Notes: a model not told the origin generated them from the letters alone. Shown: positions 43,808 to 56,449, numbered from the stretch's first letter. The stretch is 64,000 nucleotides of DNA from Platanthera guangdongensis (GCA_039583875.1 CM077162.1:162151826-162215825), one strand, 5' to 3'. Made by a program: numbers and translations.

Positions 43808-45812
43808 ATGGCCCAAAATAAAGATTATGCTAGCATCAGACCTCCAGTGTGCAATCTATCCAAGTTTGCACTTTGGAAAGTAAGGATCAGATTATACATG
43901 AATTCTATTGACGAGGATATTTTTAACTCTGTTTTGACAGTTTGTCCAAGACATCCAGAGAACTCAAGTACAAATGCTGTTCCACCTCCATCAGGAACAG
44001 ATGCTGATATCAAGAAATGGAAGGTAGCTGATGCCAAGGCTATGAACATCTTAGCCCAGACCATGTCTGATGACATCTTTCAAAAGGTAGCTGAATGCAA
44101 TTCAGCAAAGGAAATTTGGGATAAACTCTCTGAAATAGTCTCAGGCTCAGCTGATGAGAGAAAGGATAGGAGATCCCACCTCATATCTCAATATGAGAAT
44201 TTCAAGAAGGGAGAAACTGAGTTAGTTGGAGATATGTACAACAGGCTCAGTCTAATAGTCAGTGAACTCAGGACCTTAGATAAAGAGATCTCACTAACTG
44301 AACTTAATGACAAAATTCTAATGTGCTTCCCTAGCACTTGGGATTCAAGAATCTGGCCAATCAAGGATGCCAGAAGTTTGAATGAGATCACCACTGAAGC
44401 TCTATTGGGTAAGCTCAAATCTTATGAGCTACTCATTAAGAATAGAGAAGAAGAACAGAAGGCTGCCTCACCAGCCACAAGAAAAGAGAAGACAATAGCC
44501 TTCAAGGCAACTGAAGATCAGCTTGAAGACAAAGTCACAGACAATGATGAACTGCTCAGTCTCTTGGCCAAAAGATTTTACAAGATGGCCAGAAAGGACT
44601 TCAGAAGGAGATCATACAAGGAGCATGATAATCCAAGGTATGATAAGTCAATTAATAATAAGGAAATTGTCTGCTTTGGTTGTAGGAAACCAGGGTACAT
44701 TATTCCTGACTGTCCAGAAAACAAAAACAAGGACAGAAGGGACAAGAAAGAAAGAAGAAAGGAGAAAGACTCCAAGAGGAATGGCAATGGCAAACCCTCC
44801 TCACGCAAGAAAGGGGTTTGTTGCTGAATTCTGGAGTGAGACTGAAGAGGAGTCAGAAGCCTCATCCAGCTCCAGTGATGATGAAGATGATGCAGAAGAG
44901 AAGGAGTTCTGCATGATGGCAATCAATGCCTCACAACATAATTCAGATGAAGAAGAGTCAGAGTCAGATTCAGAGACTCAACCTGAAGAAGATCAGGTAA
45001 TTAGTTCATTTGATTTTAATTCAGAGGACTTTAAATCTGAGTTTAAAGCATTATGTTTAGACCTGCTAAAATCTGAGAAAGAAATTATCTCTCTCAGAAA
45101 TCATTTATCTGAACATAATACCTTAAAGACAGAAAACCTCAAACTCTCTCAGGAGTTGGAGTGTTGTAGGGAGCAGATAGCTTCACTGAAAAGTGAGCTA
45201 TCTGAGACCAAGAAGCTTGAAGAATCCCTTAATGGGAGAAGCATCAAGCTGATGGACATCACAAGCACAGTGAACTCCAGATTTAATAGTACACTGGGCA
45301 TGGGTGCTTCATCCAGCCAACCCATAGTTCTAACAACTCCAATCAAATTCATTTCTGATAAAGGAAAGGGAGTTGTAGAGGTAGCTAGGAAAAATTCTGA
45401 TTTGCCCAAGAAAACTAAGTCCCAGCAGAAACCGTCGAACGAAGATCGACGATCGCCGAACACAGATCGACAATCTCAGGCAAAATCGTCAAACTCAGGT
45501 CGACGATCTCAAGTTCCTGAACTCTGCCATAGTCGACCGTCGAACGGAGCTCGACGATCTGACCCAAGATCGTCGAACGCAGCTCCACGATCGTCGAACA
45601 GAGGTCAGAGCTCTGGAAAGTCTTTCAAGGGCAAATCAAAATCCAATCCTAAGGGTCCTTCATCCCAAATCTTTAACCCTTATACTGAATGGATTATACC
45701 TCCAAGGAGATATCATCCTGAAGGTTATAAGAGTCAACCTGGGATGTCTTTTATTTCAGAGTTTAAAGGTTATCAACCTAGGCCCAAGGTAAACTGGGTC
45801 AAAAATAAATGA
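43808..45812 (+). pseudogene. SireH gag
   Basis: Start chosen at ATGGCC (MAQNKDYASIRPPVCNLSKF) in good context. UBN2-type Gag follows: FALWKVRIRLYMNSIDEDIF, AKEIWDKLSEIVSGSADERK, LNDKILMCFPSTWDSRIWPI. The zinc knuckle reads CFGCRKPGYIIPDC with Tyr in place of His. An extra G near 44812 shifts the frame; the rest continues in the next frame (FVAEFWSETEEESEASSSSS, then an acidic stretch and a coiled coil EIISLRNHLSEHNTLKTENL). At 45428-45600 the protein has SSN..RRS repeats encoded by the same TCGTCGA/TCGACGA motif as in the LTR. It ends at TGA 45810-45812, two bases out of frame with pol. Confidence 0.85.
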
Positions 45813-45813
45813 A

Positions 45814-48800
45814 TTGTCTTATGTGCAGGTGAAGACCTATCCAACATCTAACCAGCAATGGTACTTGGATAGTGGGTGCTCTAAGCACATGACAGGAAAC
45901 AAGGACAACCTCACATCCTTTAGAGCCAAGCTTGGACCCAAAGTTATCTTTGGTGATTCAAACTTTGGACAAACTAAAGGATATGGTGCATTCCAGATTG
46001 GATCAGTAACATTCAAGAAGGTAGCTTATGTGGAAGGATTGAAGCACAACTTAATAAGCATCAGTTAGCTGTGTGATGAAGGCTACCAGGTGACCTTCAG
46101 CAAAGCATTATGCAAAATCAAGTCAGAGGACAACACAACTGTGTTGACAGGTAAAAGGAAAGGTAACATCTATCTAGTAGATTTTCTTTCAACGGATGCA
46201 GATATTTGTCTGTTCAATTCTGTTTGTAGACCAAATATTTTATGCCATAAGAGACTAGGACACCTAAACCTTAGAACTATTGCTAGGCTATCCAAGGACA
46301 ACCTTGTTAGAGGACTACCTTCGGGCCGCTACAAGAAGGAAGGACTCTGCAGGGCTTGTCAATTAGGCAAGCAAACTAAAAACAGTTTTAAGTCACTTAA
46401 TAAGAGTGATTCACCTAGGATATTATATCTGTTACACATGGATCTTTTAGGACCCATCATAGTACAAAGCCTAGGAGGGAAATCTTACACTTTAGTAGTT
46501 GTAGATGACTTCTCTAGATTCACTTGGGTGTTCTTTCTGAGGAAGAAGTCTGATAACTTTAAGTGTTTGACAGAGTTTCTCAAATGTATACAGATTGAGT
46601 TCAATACTCACATTGCCCTGATCAGAAGTGATCATGGGACAGAGTTTGATTCTCTTCTTATGCAAGAGTTCTGTCAGAGTGAAGGGATCAGGCATACTTT
46701 CTCAGCTCCTAGAACTCCTCAACAAAATATGGTAGCTGAAAGAAAAAATAAAACCCTTATTGAATCTGCCACTACATTGTTGTCAGATGCTCACCTTCCT
46801 CTATCCTTTTGGGCAGAGGCAGTGAACACCTCCAACTATGTGCTGAATAGAAGTTTGATACATAAACTAAAGGGAAAGACTCCCTATGAATTACTCAAAG
46901 TGAAGAAACCTAAAGTTGATTATTTTAGAGTTTTTGGTTGTATTTGCTACATACATAATAATGACAAGAAATATTTAGCAAAATTTCAAGCTAAAGCTGA
47001 TGAAGGAGTGTTTCTGGGATACTCCATCATCAGCAAAGCTTATAGGGTTTATAATAAATCATCTCTAAAAATTGAGGAATCTGTTCATATATCATTTGAT
47101 GAATCTAACATGTCTTTCAAGGAGAAGATCTCTTCTACCATAGAACCTTTACAGGAACATTCTCTTGTTGAAGACTTGAACAAGTTACACGTTACTCAAA
47201 AAGATGAAAGCAATGAAGATGAAGAAAGTATTCAACATATTGAAGAACAACCTGAAGAGCCAGTTGTTGTACCACAAGAGGAAACAACAACACAGGTTGG
47301 TGAACAATCAACACCCCCTGTTGATTTAGTAACATCAAGAGATCATCCAATTTCCCAAATAATTGGAGACATCTCAGCTGGTGTGCAAACCAGAAATCAG
47401 GTCAACCAAAACCTGTTGCACACCTGCTTCCTATCTCAAATTAAACCTCAGTTCATTCAAGATGCAGAGCAAGATCCACGCTGGATCATTGCAATGCAAG
47501 AAGAGTTGCATCAATTTGAAAGGAACAAAGTGTGGGAACTAGTGTCAAAGCCTAAGGATCACTCCATTGTTGGAACAAAGTGGGTGTTCAGAAACAAACT
47601 GGATGATCAAGGAGTAATTGTAAGGAACAAGGCAAGACTAGTTGCTCAAGGATATTCTCAAGAAGAAGGAATAGACTATGACCAGACTTTTGCACCAGTT
47701 GCAAGATTGGAAGCCATCAGAATATTTTTGGCTTATGCAGCACATAATGGATTCAAGGTATATCAGATGGATGTCAAAAGTGCATTTCTAAATGGAGACA
47801 TCAAAGAAGAAGTATATATCAGACAACCTCCAGGTTTTATCTCTCCAACTTATCCTGATTATGTTTTTAGGTTGAACAAAGCATTATATGGTCTCAAGCA
47901 AGCTCCTAGAGCATGGTATGAGACCCTATCATGCTTTCTTTTGGAAAATGGATTTATAAGGGGTAGAGTAGACCAAACTCTTTTCATTAGAACACATAAG
48001 TCTCATACCCTACTAGTACAGATCTATGTAGATGATATTATTTTTGGTTCTACTGACTCAAAATTGTGCAGAAGGTTTTCCAACCTAATACATTCTAAAT
48101 TTGAAATGAGTAGCATGGGTGAGCTATCCTTCTTCCTAGGATTGCAAGTCAAATAGCATGCTGAAGGCATCTTTATTTCTCAAACCAAGTATGCAAAAGA
48201 ATTGGTTAAGAAATTTGGCATGTTTGAAGCATCTTGTATGAAAACACCTATGCCTACTAATGTTGTATTGGATGCTGATGAACATGGGAAACTTGTTGAT
48301 CAGACAACATATAGAGCAATGATTGGATCTTTACTGTACCTTACAGCCAGTAGACCAGATATAATGTTTGCTACATGTATATGTGCTAGGTTCCAAGTAA
48401 GCCCTAGAGAGTCACACCTAACATTAGTAAAGAGGATTCTCAGGTATGTTAAGAGTTGTCCAAATCTAGGTCTCTGGTATCCAAAAGATTCAGCATTTGA
48501 TTTAACTGGATTTTCTGATGCTAATTATGCTGGATGCAGAATTGACAGGAAAAGCACCAGTGGAACTTGTCAGTTCCTTGGTGACAGACTTGTCTCTTGG
48601 TTTTGTAAGAAACAAACTTCTGTGTCAACTTCAACTACTGAAGCTGAATATATGGTTGCAGGCAGTTGTTGTTCACAAATCTTGTGGTTCAAAACCAACT
48701 CCTAGACTATGGCTACAACTTAGAGAAGTCTAAAATCTTTTGTGATAACACCAGTGCTATTTCTATAGCTCAAAATCCAGTCCTCCATAGTAGGACAAAA

Positions 48801-48977
48801 CACATAGAGATTAGGCATCACTTCTTAAGGGATAATGTTGAAAATAATAAAATTGAACTGCAATATATCCCAACTGATTTGCAAAGGGGAGATATTTTCA
48901 CCAAGCCCTTGGATGAAAAGAAACACACCTTCTTCCTAAATCAGTTAGGAATGTTAGATGGAGGAAGTCTGAAATAA
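45814..48977 (+). pseudogene. SireH pol (protease, integrase, RT, RNase H)
   Basis: Complete domain order with few breaks: protease (WYLDSGCSKHMTGNKDN), zinc region ([20 protein letters not shown] ... [12 protein letters not shown]), integrase ([47 protein letters not shown]), RT ([50 protein letters not shown]) and RNase H (FSDANYAGCRIDRKSTSGTC, TEAEYMVAGSCCSQILW ... LQRGDIFTKPLDEKKH). Breaks: TAG at 46066-46068 (expected CAG, ISQLCD), TAG at 48154-48156 (expected CAG) and loss of one A near 48692, which shifts the frame inside RNase H. Confidence 0.93.
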
Positions 48978-49383
48978 TATCCAAGATTTTAAAAAGTTTA
49001 AAAATTGACCAAGACTAGGCAAACATCTTGATTTTTCTTAGTGTCTAGAGTTTTTCTGGTCTCTGAACTGCGCTCGACGATTATCCCCCAGATCGTCGAA
49101 CGGAGGTCGACGATTTACGAAATCGTCCACCTGAGTTCAGCGTTTCTCAGATAGTATGAACTATCTCTTCCGGTCAGCGATCGTCGAAGGCGCTCGATGA
49201 TTTTGTTCTCTGAACGATCATCGAACAGAGCTCGATGCTCTCCAATATCGTCGAACGGAGATCGACGATGTTGAAGACTCTTCAGATTCCTTTAGAAGCC
49301 CCGATCGTCGAACTGAGTTCAACAATCTTTCCATTTCTACGTCGAACCCTAATATAAAATTTATTTTTCGCCGTCGTTCTCCT
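48978..49383 (+). other. SireH spacer after pol with hairpin motif
   Basis: Non-coding. From 49072 to 49325 it holds about eight TCGTCGA/TCGACGA half-sites, the clearest pair being ATCGTCGA 49247-49254 with TCGACGAT 49262-49269. A polypyrimidine stretch ending tttgcag (49461-49467) just before the next ATG looks like a splice acceptor for the downstream ORF. Confidence 0.65.
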
Positions 49384-49473
49384 TTGCGCTTTCGATTTCT
49401 CTGCAAAAACTTTCTTTCCCTCCAAACATTTCTGCACTTGGTCGTTTTGTTTGTTGATTCTTTGCAGGTAACT

Positions 49474-52400
49474 ATGGCCGTTTCTGTTGCTGTTCTCACC
49501 GCCATGAAATTTGATGTCGGCTTTGACATTGACATGGACTCCTTCAGCACGACAGATCAGGTTTTCCAGGACATCTTGGAGCTGTTCAAAGAGCAGAAAC
49601 TTGCTACTATCATGACCACAAGGATTAAACTTGCTGCTGATGAAATTAAAGAGTGGGTCTACACTGCCCACAATCAGGATCAAAACACAATCGTTGGATC
49701 AATTTCTGGCACACAGGTACCCTTGACCCCAGCAATTCTAACAAAAGTTTTTGAGTTAAGTACTGGTGGAGATTCTGCTGATCTATCTAGAGAAGAATAT
49801 GCTGACTTGCTTGCAAGAATAGGTCATTCTGAGGCTAACCTTAGCAAGCTGTTGAAGAAGAATCTGTCTGTGGAATATAGATTCCAGGCTGATGTAGTTG
49901 GAAAGGTCCTATTGGCTAAGCACTCTGCCCATGATACAATTTCACGGTATCAGCTCTGCTTAATGGGAGCCATAGTGGACATGAAGAATCTGAACTGGGG
50001 AGAGGTCTTCTTTGACCTAATCAAAAAGAAAATTAACAAGAGTTTTGTAAATTTTGGGAGGATTTTTGGGCTTTTTCTGCAGAACAGATGCCCTGCATTG
50101 CTAGTATCTTCTGGGATACACATAAATGCTTCCAAGAGACTGTCCTGTGCCCTATTTGGTAAATGGGACAGGCAGATCATCAAGCCTAGCAGGCCCTCTT
50201 CCAGCACACCTTCAGGCACCAGGACTGCCATAGTCACTTCCCCTCAGGTCTCTGCCCCTACAGATGACCTGCCTGCTGTTGCCTCTCCTCCTCCTCCTCC
50301 AATTCCATCTCTTCCAATTCCCTCCACCATTCCAACTCCATCCACCATCATCATCTTCAGCCCATCTCCAACATCTATACCATCTCCAATCCCTACTCTA
50401 CCAACAACAGAAGAACAATTCCATCCATTATACTTCTACCCTCAACCAGATATTGCCACTTCATCACCCTCCATTCCCTCATTCAACCTTACTGATGATT
50501 CCTTCATGGATGACTCAGCCTCCTCTCCTCCTGAGCTACCCTCATCATCAACCTCTTACCAAGACCTTCTACAAGAGATCATTGATCAACCCACCTTCAC
50601 ACCATCTATCTCCATCCCACTGTCCTCCATCACCACTTTACCCACACCTCAACCATCTCTTCCCCAATACACCAGCTCTCCTCTACCTTCACCCATAGCT
50701 CTACCTCCATCCTCTACCTCTGCTCCAGTCACTGCTGAGCAAGTAGATCTTCCAGCCCTTGCTGACAGGATTTATGAATTGCTAGCCCCCAGGCTATCTC
50801 TTCTCTTGGACACCTCCTTGGCTCCATTACTCCAGTCAGTGTCAGCTCTTTCTGCCAGGCACTCTTCCTTAATCCCTCAGGCAATCCCTTCAGCAGTGTG
50901 CCTTGATCCAGCCTTGTCTGAATCTAGGCAGGGGGAGATGTCATATGAAGTGAGCTTGCCTGTTGTGTCTGCTGTTTCTTCAGCTTTTGTTGTTGCTGCT
51001 GCTGCTGCTGCTGTGTTTCAAGATCCAGTTCCACCTCATGTTGCAGTCTTTCCAGTGGACATCAGGTCCTTGCTCTCAGAATTTGATTCAATGTATTTCA
51101 GTTGTCTGCCAGAGAAAGCTTGTTTTCTAGAGAGAGTTACTATCCAGCCCCCAGAGGATCTCTCCAAGGCCCTTGTGCCCTTCTCTTGCTGTGATACCAG
51201 CATCATAACTTCCTTTGTTAACTCAGTTTATGCTGCTGCTACTCCTGCTGAAAGCATGGTTGCTGTTTTTGATGCTGTTGTCCCTCCTACTGAAGATAGT
51301 GTTGATGTATCTGTTGCTATTAGTGCTGTCAGTGCTGCTGCTACTGCTGTTCCAGTTTCTACTGATATCCTTATGACAGAGGCACATGATGTTGAGCCTT
51401 CTGTGTTTGCTAATGACATTCTTCCTGCTGTTGCTGATATTGTTGTTTCTGAAAGTGAAACTGTTGCTGCCCCAACTGCTGTTATTACTGCCACACCTTC
51501 AGTATCTGCTGCTATTACTGCTGCTTCAACTTCTGTTACCAGTTCTGTATCTACTTCTGCTTCAACCCAGCTCAAGAAAGATTTGATGAAAAAGATTGAT
51601 GCTCTTTATGATGATCAAAGTTCTGAAAGTGATGAGTTCAAGACAAACTCTGATGATTCTTCTGCTACCATTGCCAGAAAGAGAAAGGCAAGGAGCAAAG
51701 CCATGAAGAGAGTACCTCCAGCCAAGGTCAAGGACAACAATGACATCCCATATTATATTCTTCATGACTGCCCCATAACTGAGCACTGGATGCAATACTC
51801 AAAGAATCAACTCAAAGCAATGAAGAAGAAAAGGAAATATGAAAAAGGATCTTCCCAATTTTAACATCCTCATCCTCCTCCACCACCTCCTCCTGATGCA
51901 GGTGCAGGTGGAAGTTCAGCTGCTCAATCTCATGCCAAAAGTCAAATCCCCTATCAGCCACATGCCAGATCCTATCATAGGGGAAGCCAGTGTAGAGGCT
52001 CTCAATCCAGAAGAGGAAACTACAGAGGCAATCAAAGAGAAGTCCAGGTTTATTCTAAAGGATATTCAAGGCAACATCCCTACTCCAGGGAAGGACAAAT
52101 CTCATCTAATACAACCTCTGGTCCTTTTCCCTATAAACTAAAGGAAGTGGTTTCTTCCAGGTCTCCTCAGGACAATCCATCAAATAGATATGAGCCACCA
52201 GTGCCATTTGAAGATCCTGAAAACAATCCAACTGCTTGGACTGCAAGGATGAAAGAGCTTGCTGCACTGGACCAGATTAAGAAAGCTAGAGAGCAAGGCA
52301 AAGACTCTTCCAACATCACTACATTATCTGAACAGAGAAAGAAAGAGTTGGAAAGATATGGTTCAAGCAAATTCTTTGATTCTGATAGATACATGGAGCT

Positions 52401-52533
52401 GCATCCTGAAGCTGTAGTTCCCAGGCCCAAACAGCAAACCTCTTTAGGTGCAGCAGATGATACAAGATCAAAGAAGGAAGCTCTCAACCCCAATAGAGAA
52501 ATCAAACTCATTAAGAGCAAGGAGAAGAAATGA
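49474..52533 (+). pseudogene. SireH extra ORF after pol (ORF2)
   Basis: About 1020 codons in one frame, interrupted only by TAA at 51862-51864. Start chosen at ATGGCC (MAVSVAVLTAMKFDVGFDID), seven bases after a tttgcag acceptor. Open sequence extends upstream to 49384 with a hydrophobic stretch, but that would lie in the presumed intron. Parts: a globular helical region (residues about 1-220, with LFKEQKLATIMTTRIKLAAD, YQLCLMGAIVDMKNLNWGEV), a long Pro/Ser-rich linker, Ala/Val-rich tracts encoded by GCT/GTT runs, a basic patch (RKRKARSKAMKR, KKKRKYEK) and, after the stop, a Gly/Arg/Ser/Tyr-rich tail (RGSQSRRGNYRGNQRE). SIRE-like elements are known for an env-like ORF at this position; I see no clear transmembrane anchor, so envelope function is not supported. 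Confidence 0.7.
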
Positions 52534-52687
52534 TTATGTAAGGTGACAATCACTCTGATTTCTGATTAGTATCTGGGATGATATATATCTGTGGTTCTGC
52601 TTGTCCAGCTTTTTGCTTTTCTGTATTATTGCTTGTATGTTGCTATTTAATTTTTCCAAATTCTGTAAATAGTAATCCTAACCCAAA

Positions 52688-52698
52688 TAGGGGGAGAT
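52688..52698 (+). other. polypurine tract of SireH
   Basis: taggggg agat immediately before TGTTGGAAC. Confidence 0.85.
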
Positions 52699-54228
52699 TG
52701 TTGGAACACCCTATTACTAATTTGGGTCAGGATCACTATGTCTCTAGGAAACCAGTTTTTGACCTCCTGTATAGATCTAAAGGTCAATTAGAATTGAGTC
52801 TAAGGGTTAGAAGTCTAAGTTTGGAAGCTGCCCTCAAGACCAAGAATTTTCAGTTTGAGACCAAGTCATATCGTCGAGCTCAGCACGACGATTCGTCGAG
52901 CTCCAATCGACGATCATCTAGCTCAACTTCGACAGATCGTCGAACTCCATTCGACGATCGCTGAGCTCAACTTCAACAAATCGTCGAACTCCATTCGACG
53001 ATCTGCGAGCTCAGTTCGACGATCTTGACTCAGTATTGGATCTCTATCTCTGAGCTCAGTTCGACGATCTTTGAGCTCAGATCGACGATATTTTGTTGCT
53101 GTATAAGTCCATATCGCTTGAGCTCAGTTTGACGATAGCAGAGCTCAGTTCGACGTTTTCTGATGACTTCAAGGATTTTCAAGATTCAAATTCAGATCAG
53201 TTAAGGAGTTATTCAGCAATTAATTCAGAAGATTTTCTAGCCATTTTCATTTATTTCTGGACCAAGTTTCAAGGGATTATCAAGGAATGTTTCTTTGGAC
53301 TTTCCTCCAGAAGACATTTTGCAATTAAGGATGCAATTAATGCAGGCCAACGGCTATTCTTGACAGAGGATGTTTTTCTATTCAGTACCAGAGAATAAAA
53401 GACAAGATTTTTGAATCTCTCTCAGACATCATCAATCCTCAGAACACAGACAAGAAGAACAAGAACAAAATATTCTCTGTCTCAAAGAATTCTCTGAAGA
53501 ACACACATCCAAGGAGATCAAACTTTCTGAAATCTTCTGATCTCTCTTATCTCAAGTGTTCAAGGCCAACATCTTTCAAGACTCCAGACACCTAACATTT
53601 CAGCTGTTGCTGAAATCATCTTTTGCTGGAGATCAACTTCTGAAGGCCTATCACCCTACAGCAAAGCTTCTTTTCCTGAACATCTCAAGGACTCAGGGGG
53701 AGCTTTGACACCATCAAATCCACATAGTATTCTCAGTTGCTTTGAGAAAGAGAAGACTTCCATAAATCTCTCATCCCCATCTCTGTAAAGGGTTTCTTAA
53801 ACTCCCTTCAAAAGTTTGAGTTTGGTTTTTGAGCACCTTGTCAAAAGCTCATTGGTGGCAAGACACCTGATCAAAAAATATGATTTGGTTTTTGAGCACC
53901 TTATCAAAAGCTCATTGGTGCCCAGGACACCTGATCAACTCATCCTACAGTGGATTCCTACCTAGGGTGGTAGAAGAGTGGATGTACCCAAGTTTAGGGG
54001 AACCACTATAGCCCTTGTGTCATCTGGATTGCTTGTGTTTATTTTTGTTTCTGGCTGTGATTGTTCTGTGATTGTTCTGTGGTTATTTTGTGATTAGTTT
54101 AGTTCTGTGATTAGATTTATAATTGCTTCCCTGCTCACTCAGATTACAACAATTGTTGTAAAAAGTTTTCAAGCACCATATACTCTATTCACCCCCTCTA
54201 GAGTATATCAGATCTAGCTGCACTTTCA
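52699..54228 (+). repeat. 3' LTR of SireH
   Basis: Full-length match to the 5' LTR, followed by TSD gaagg. Confidence 0.95.
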
Positions 54229-54595
54229 GAAGGATTCCTCTTAATGCCTGCATTACGCTAAGAACCCCGCTATTGGCTGGGGAACCCAATCCGGTAGAAT
54301 TCTGCGCCTCCACTTTTGATGGTTAGTGCAGAACTCCCTTTACCCAGGGGTGATGGGTCCATACGCGTGGCCTCTCGGCTAGCTAGTGTATGGACTGCGT
54401 AAATAGATCTCACACATCGATATGTGGTTCTACACATCGTAAACTCGGAGTAAACCTTAAGTAATTTAATTAACGAGAAAAGAGGACCTTTAATTATTTA
54501 AAGCAATTTTATATGTGCCAACACTCTTCGATACTGAGGGCTAAGAGCAGTTAGCCACTCATCGGAATGGGGACGACTTGCGAAAAGAAAATTGC

Positions 54596-54990
54596 ATAAT
54601 TGAAAAGTGCGAGTTCTACTCAAATGAGTAGGCGAGAAATGAAAGAAGTAAACGAAAGAAGTAAATAAAAGCAGTAAAGGAAAGCGATAAGATGCAAGTC
54701 CTACTCAAACGTGTAGGCGGGAAATGAAAGCAGTAAAATTATCAGTCCTACTCAAACGAGTAGGCAGGAAATGAAAACAGTAAATGGACAAGTCCTACTC
54801 AAACGAGTAGGCGGGAAATGACAAGTCCTACTCAAACGAGTGGGTGAAAAATTACAAGTTCTACTCAAACGAGTAGGCGGGAAATCAAAGCTGAAAATAC
54901 AAGTCCTACTCAAACGAGTAGGCGAGAAATGACGAGTCCTACTCAAACGAGTAGGCGTGAAATGAAAGCGAGTCCTACTCAAACGAGTAT
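54596..54990. repeat. CTACTCAAACGAGTAG tandem hairpins in LardD LTR
   Basis: About ten units of 31-60 bp (aagtcctactcaaacgagtaggcgggaaatga). Each core CCTACTCAAACGAGTAGG (for example 54794-54811) is a perfect 7-bp stem with a 4-base loop. The right LTR has the array at 59825-60212. It lies downstream of the minus-strand TATA box, unlike the other dyad arrays. Three gcacacactctac units follow it. Confidence 0.85.
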
Positions 54991-55799
54991 GAGAAAATAG
55001 ATGCACACATGCACACACTCTACTGGAATAAAACGCACACACTCTACAAAAATAAAACACACACACTCTACTTGAATAACGCAAAGCAATAACATCTAAC
55101 TCATACACTCACGCACACAGATGAAAAAGACAAAAAATAAAGTGATCTAAAAATTAAAACAATTACATTTCTACCGCTAAAACTTGATAGAAATGCATAA
55201 AAAGAGAATAAAAATTAAAGGGGCAAAACGATTTTCAAATAAAAGCAAAATTAAAGTGCTCGAAAATTAAAACTATTATAAATTCATTCTTATAACTCCG
55301 TAAAAGTGCGTAAAAAGTGTAAATAAAGTAAAAAATAACCAAAAGGTTTTACAACCTCAAAAAGAAAATCTAAGTTGAAGAAAAAAAAATCCACTTTGAA
55401 ATCACTTTTACGAATTTATAAAAATAAATAAAAAGCTATAAAATCCTAAATCAAAACAAATCTAAGTAAAAATAACTAAAACATAAAAACATAAATCTAT
55501 ACCAATACACACACACACACCCATTTTAAAGAAGGGAAAAGCAAAGAAAAAGAACAAATAAGATTGTTTAAGGAGAGGTGATTAGATTCATTCCAAAACC
55601 ATATAAAGAAAAGTAAAAGCACATATTTTATTAAGATAAAAACGAGTTATAAAGGAACTAAAACAAAAAGAAAACTAGGGGGAATTTCCCTTACGTAGCA
55701 TAGAATGCATCTAAGCAACACCTTCCCTAAGCAAAATGGTCCAAAAAAACAGAACCCTTGGAACTTACAGAAAGTTTCTATTTATATGCAAAAATTTAG

Positions 55800-56290
55800 G
55801 GTTACACGCCCTAGGTCACAGGCGTATAGGGGGACGTTTGCTACTGTTGCTGAAGTGATGCAGAAAATTTATTGCTAGTTTGACTTTAGGAATGTACATG
55901 TGGAAGTCATGGGCGTGACTCTGCTGTCACGGGCTTGTAGGGGGCCGTGTCAGGCAGGTTTATCTGGGGAAGGCGTCATGTCATTTCGTCACCGGCGCTG
56001 TCTTGTCTGGGAAAGGTGGAGAGGTCACGGGCGTGTCGAATATTGACACAAGCGTGTAGTTGGGTTCAATGAACTTCGAATGCAGAACGTCGAGCCGGAA
56101 GCGTTGAGTGGGGATGGCGTTGAGTGCATGACACGGGGCGTGTTACGGATTGAACACGGACGTGTCATTCGGGACACGGGTGTGTACTTGGAATTTTCTT
56201 TGCGAGCCGCAACTTTTTATGGAATCAAGCAACATGCCCAGGTCACGAGCATGACTGTGAAGTACACATGCGTGTACTTTGGAATTTTGA
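55800..56290. repeat. cacgggcgtgt array in LardD LTR (left copy)
   Basis: About twelve sites of the type cacgggcgtgt or gacacgggtgtgtac, upstream of the minus-strand TATA-like box. The core is the same as in the TekJ LTR (gacacgcccgtgtc). Confidence 0.75.
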
Positions 56291-56449
56291 CTTTTTCCTG
56301 AAAATTTCTGAAAACAAATTTAAAGCTAAGTTAGCAAAATATATACAAAAAGGGAGCATTTTATTAAAAAACAATAACTAAAAATGACAAAAACAAACAA
56401 AAATGTTTTAATTAACGTACGTGAAAATAAGTATATTTACAACTTATCA

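Larger units (their letters stand above)
42142..54228 (+). mobile_element. SireH: SIRE-like Ty1/copia element with an extra ORF
   Basis: LTRs at 42142-43676 (1535 bp) and 52699-54228 (1530 bp), TGTTGGAAC...GCACTTTCA, with perfect TSD gaagg at 42137-42141 and 54229-54233. tRNA-iMet primer-binding site, gag, pol, a long ORF downstream of pol on the same strand and a polypurine tract (aaatagggggagat). I count roughly two dozen differences between the LTRs by eye. Inserted into the LTR of LardD. Confidence 0.95.
54234..56449 (-). repeat. 3' LTR of LardD, inner part
   Basis: Continues LardD after SireH and matches 59456-61668. It includes the CCTACTC array, an AT-rich section, a TATA-like box (55778-55787, minus) and the cacgggcgtgt array. 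Confidence 0.9.

Noticed and set aside
49384..49473. Hydrophobic N-terminal extension of SireH ORF2 as a signal peptide
   Set aside because: It lies in a pyrimidine-rich stretch ending in a splice-acceptor-like tttgcag; the better start is the ATGGCC just after it.
54596..54990. Array of repeats with spacers resembling CRISPR
   Set aside because: Spacers are near-identical, units are irregular, the array lies in an LTR of a plant retroelement and has a second copy in the other LTR.
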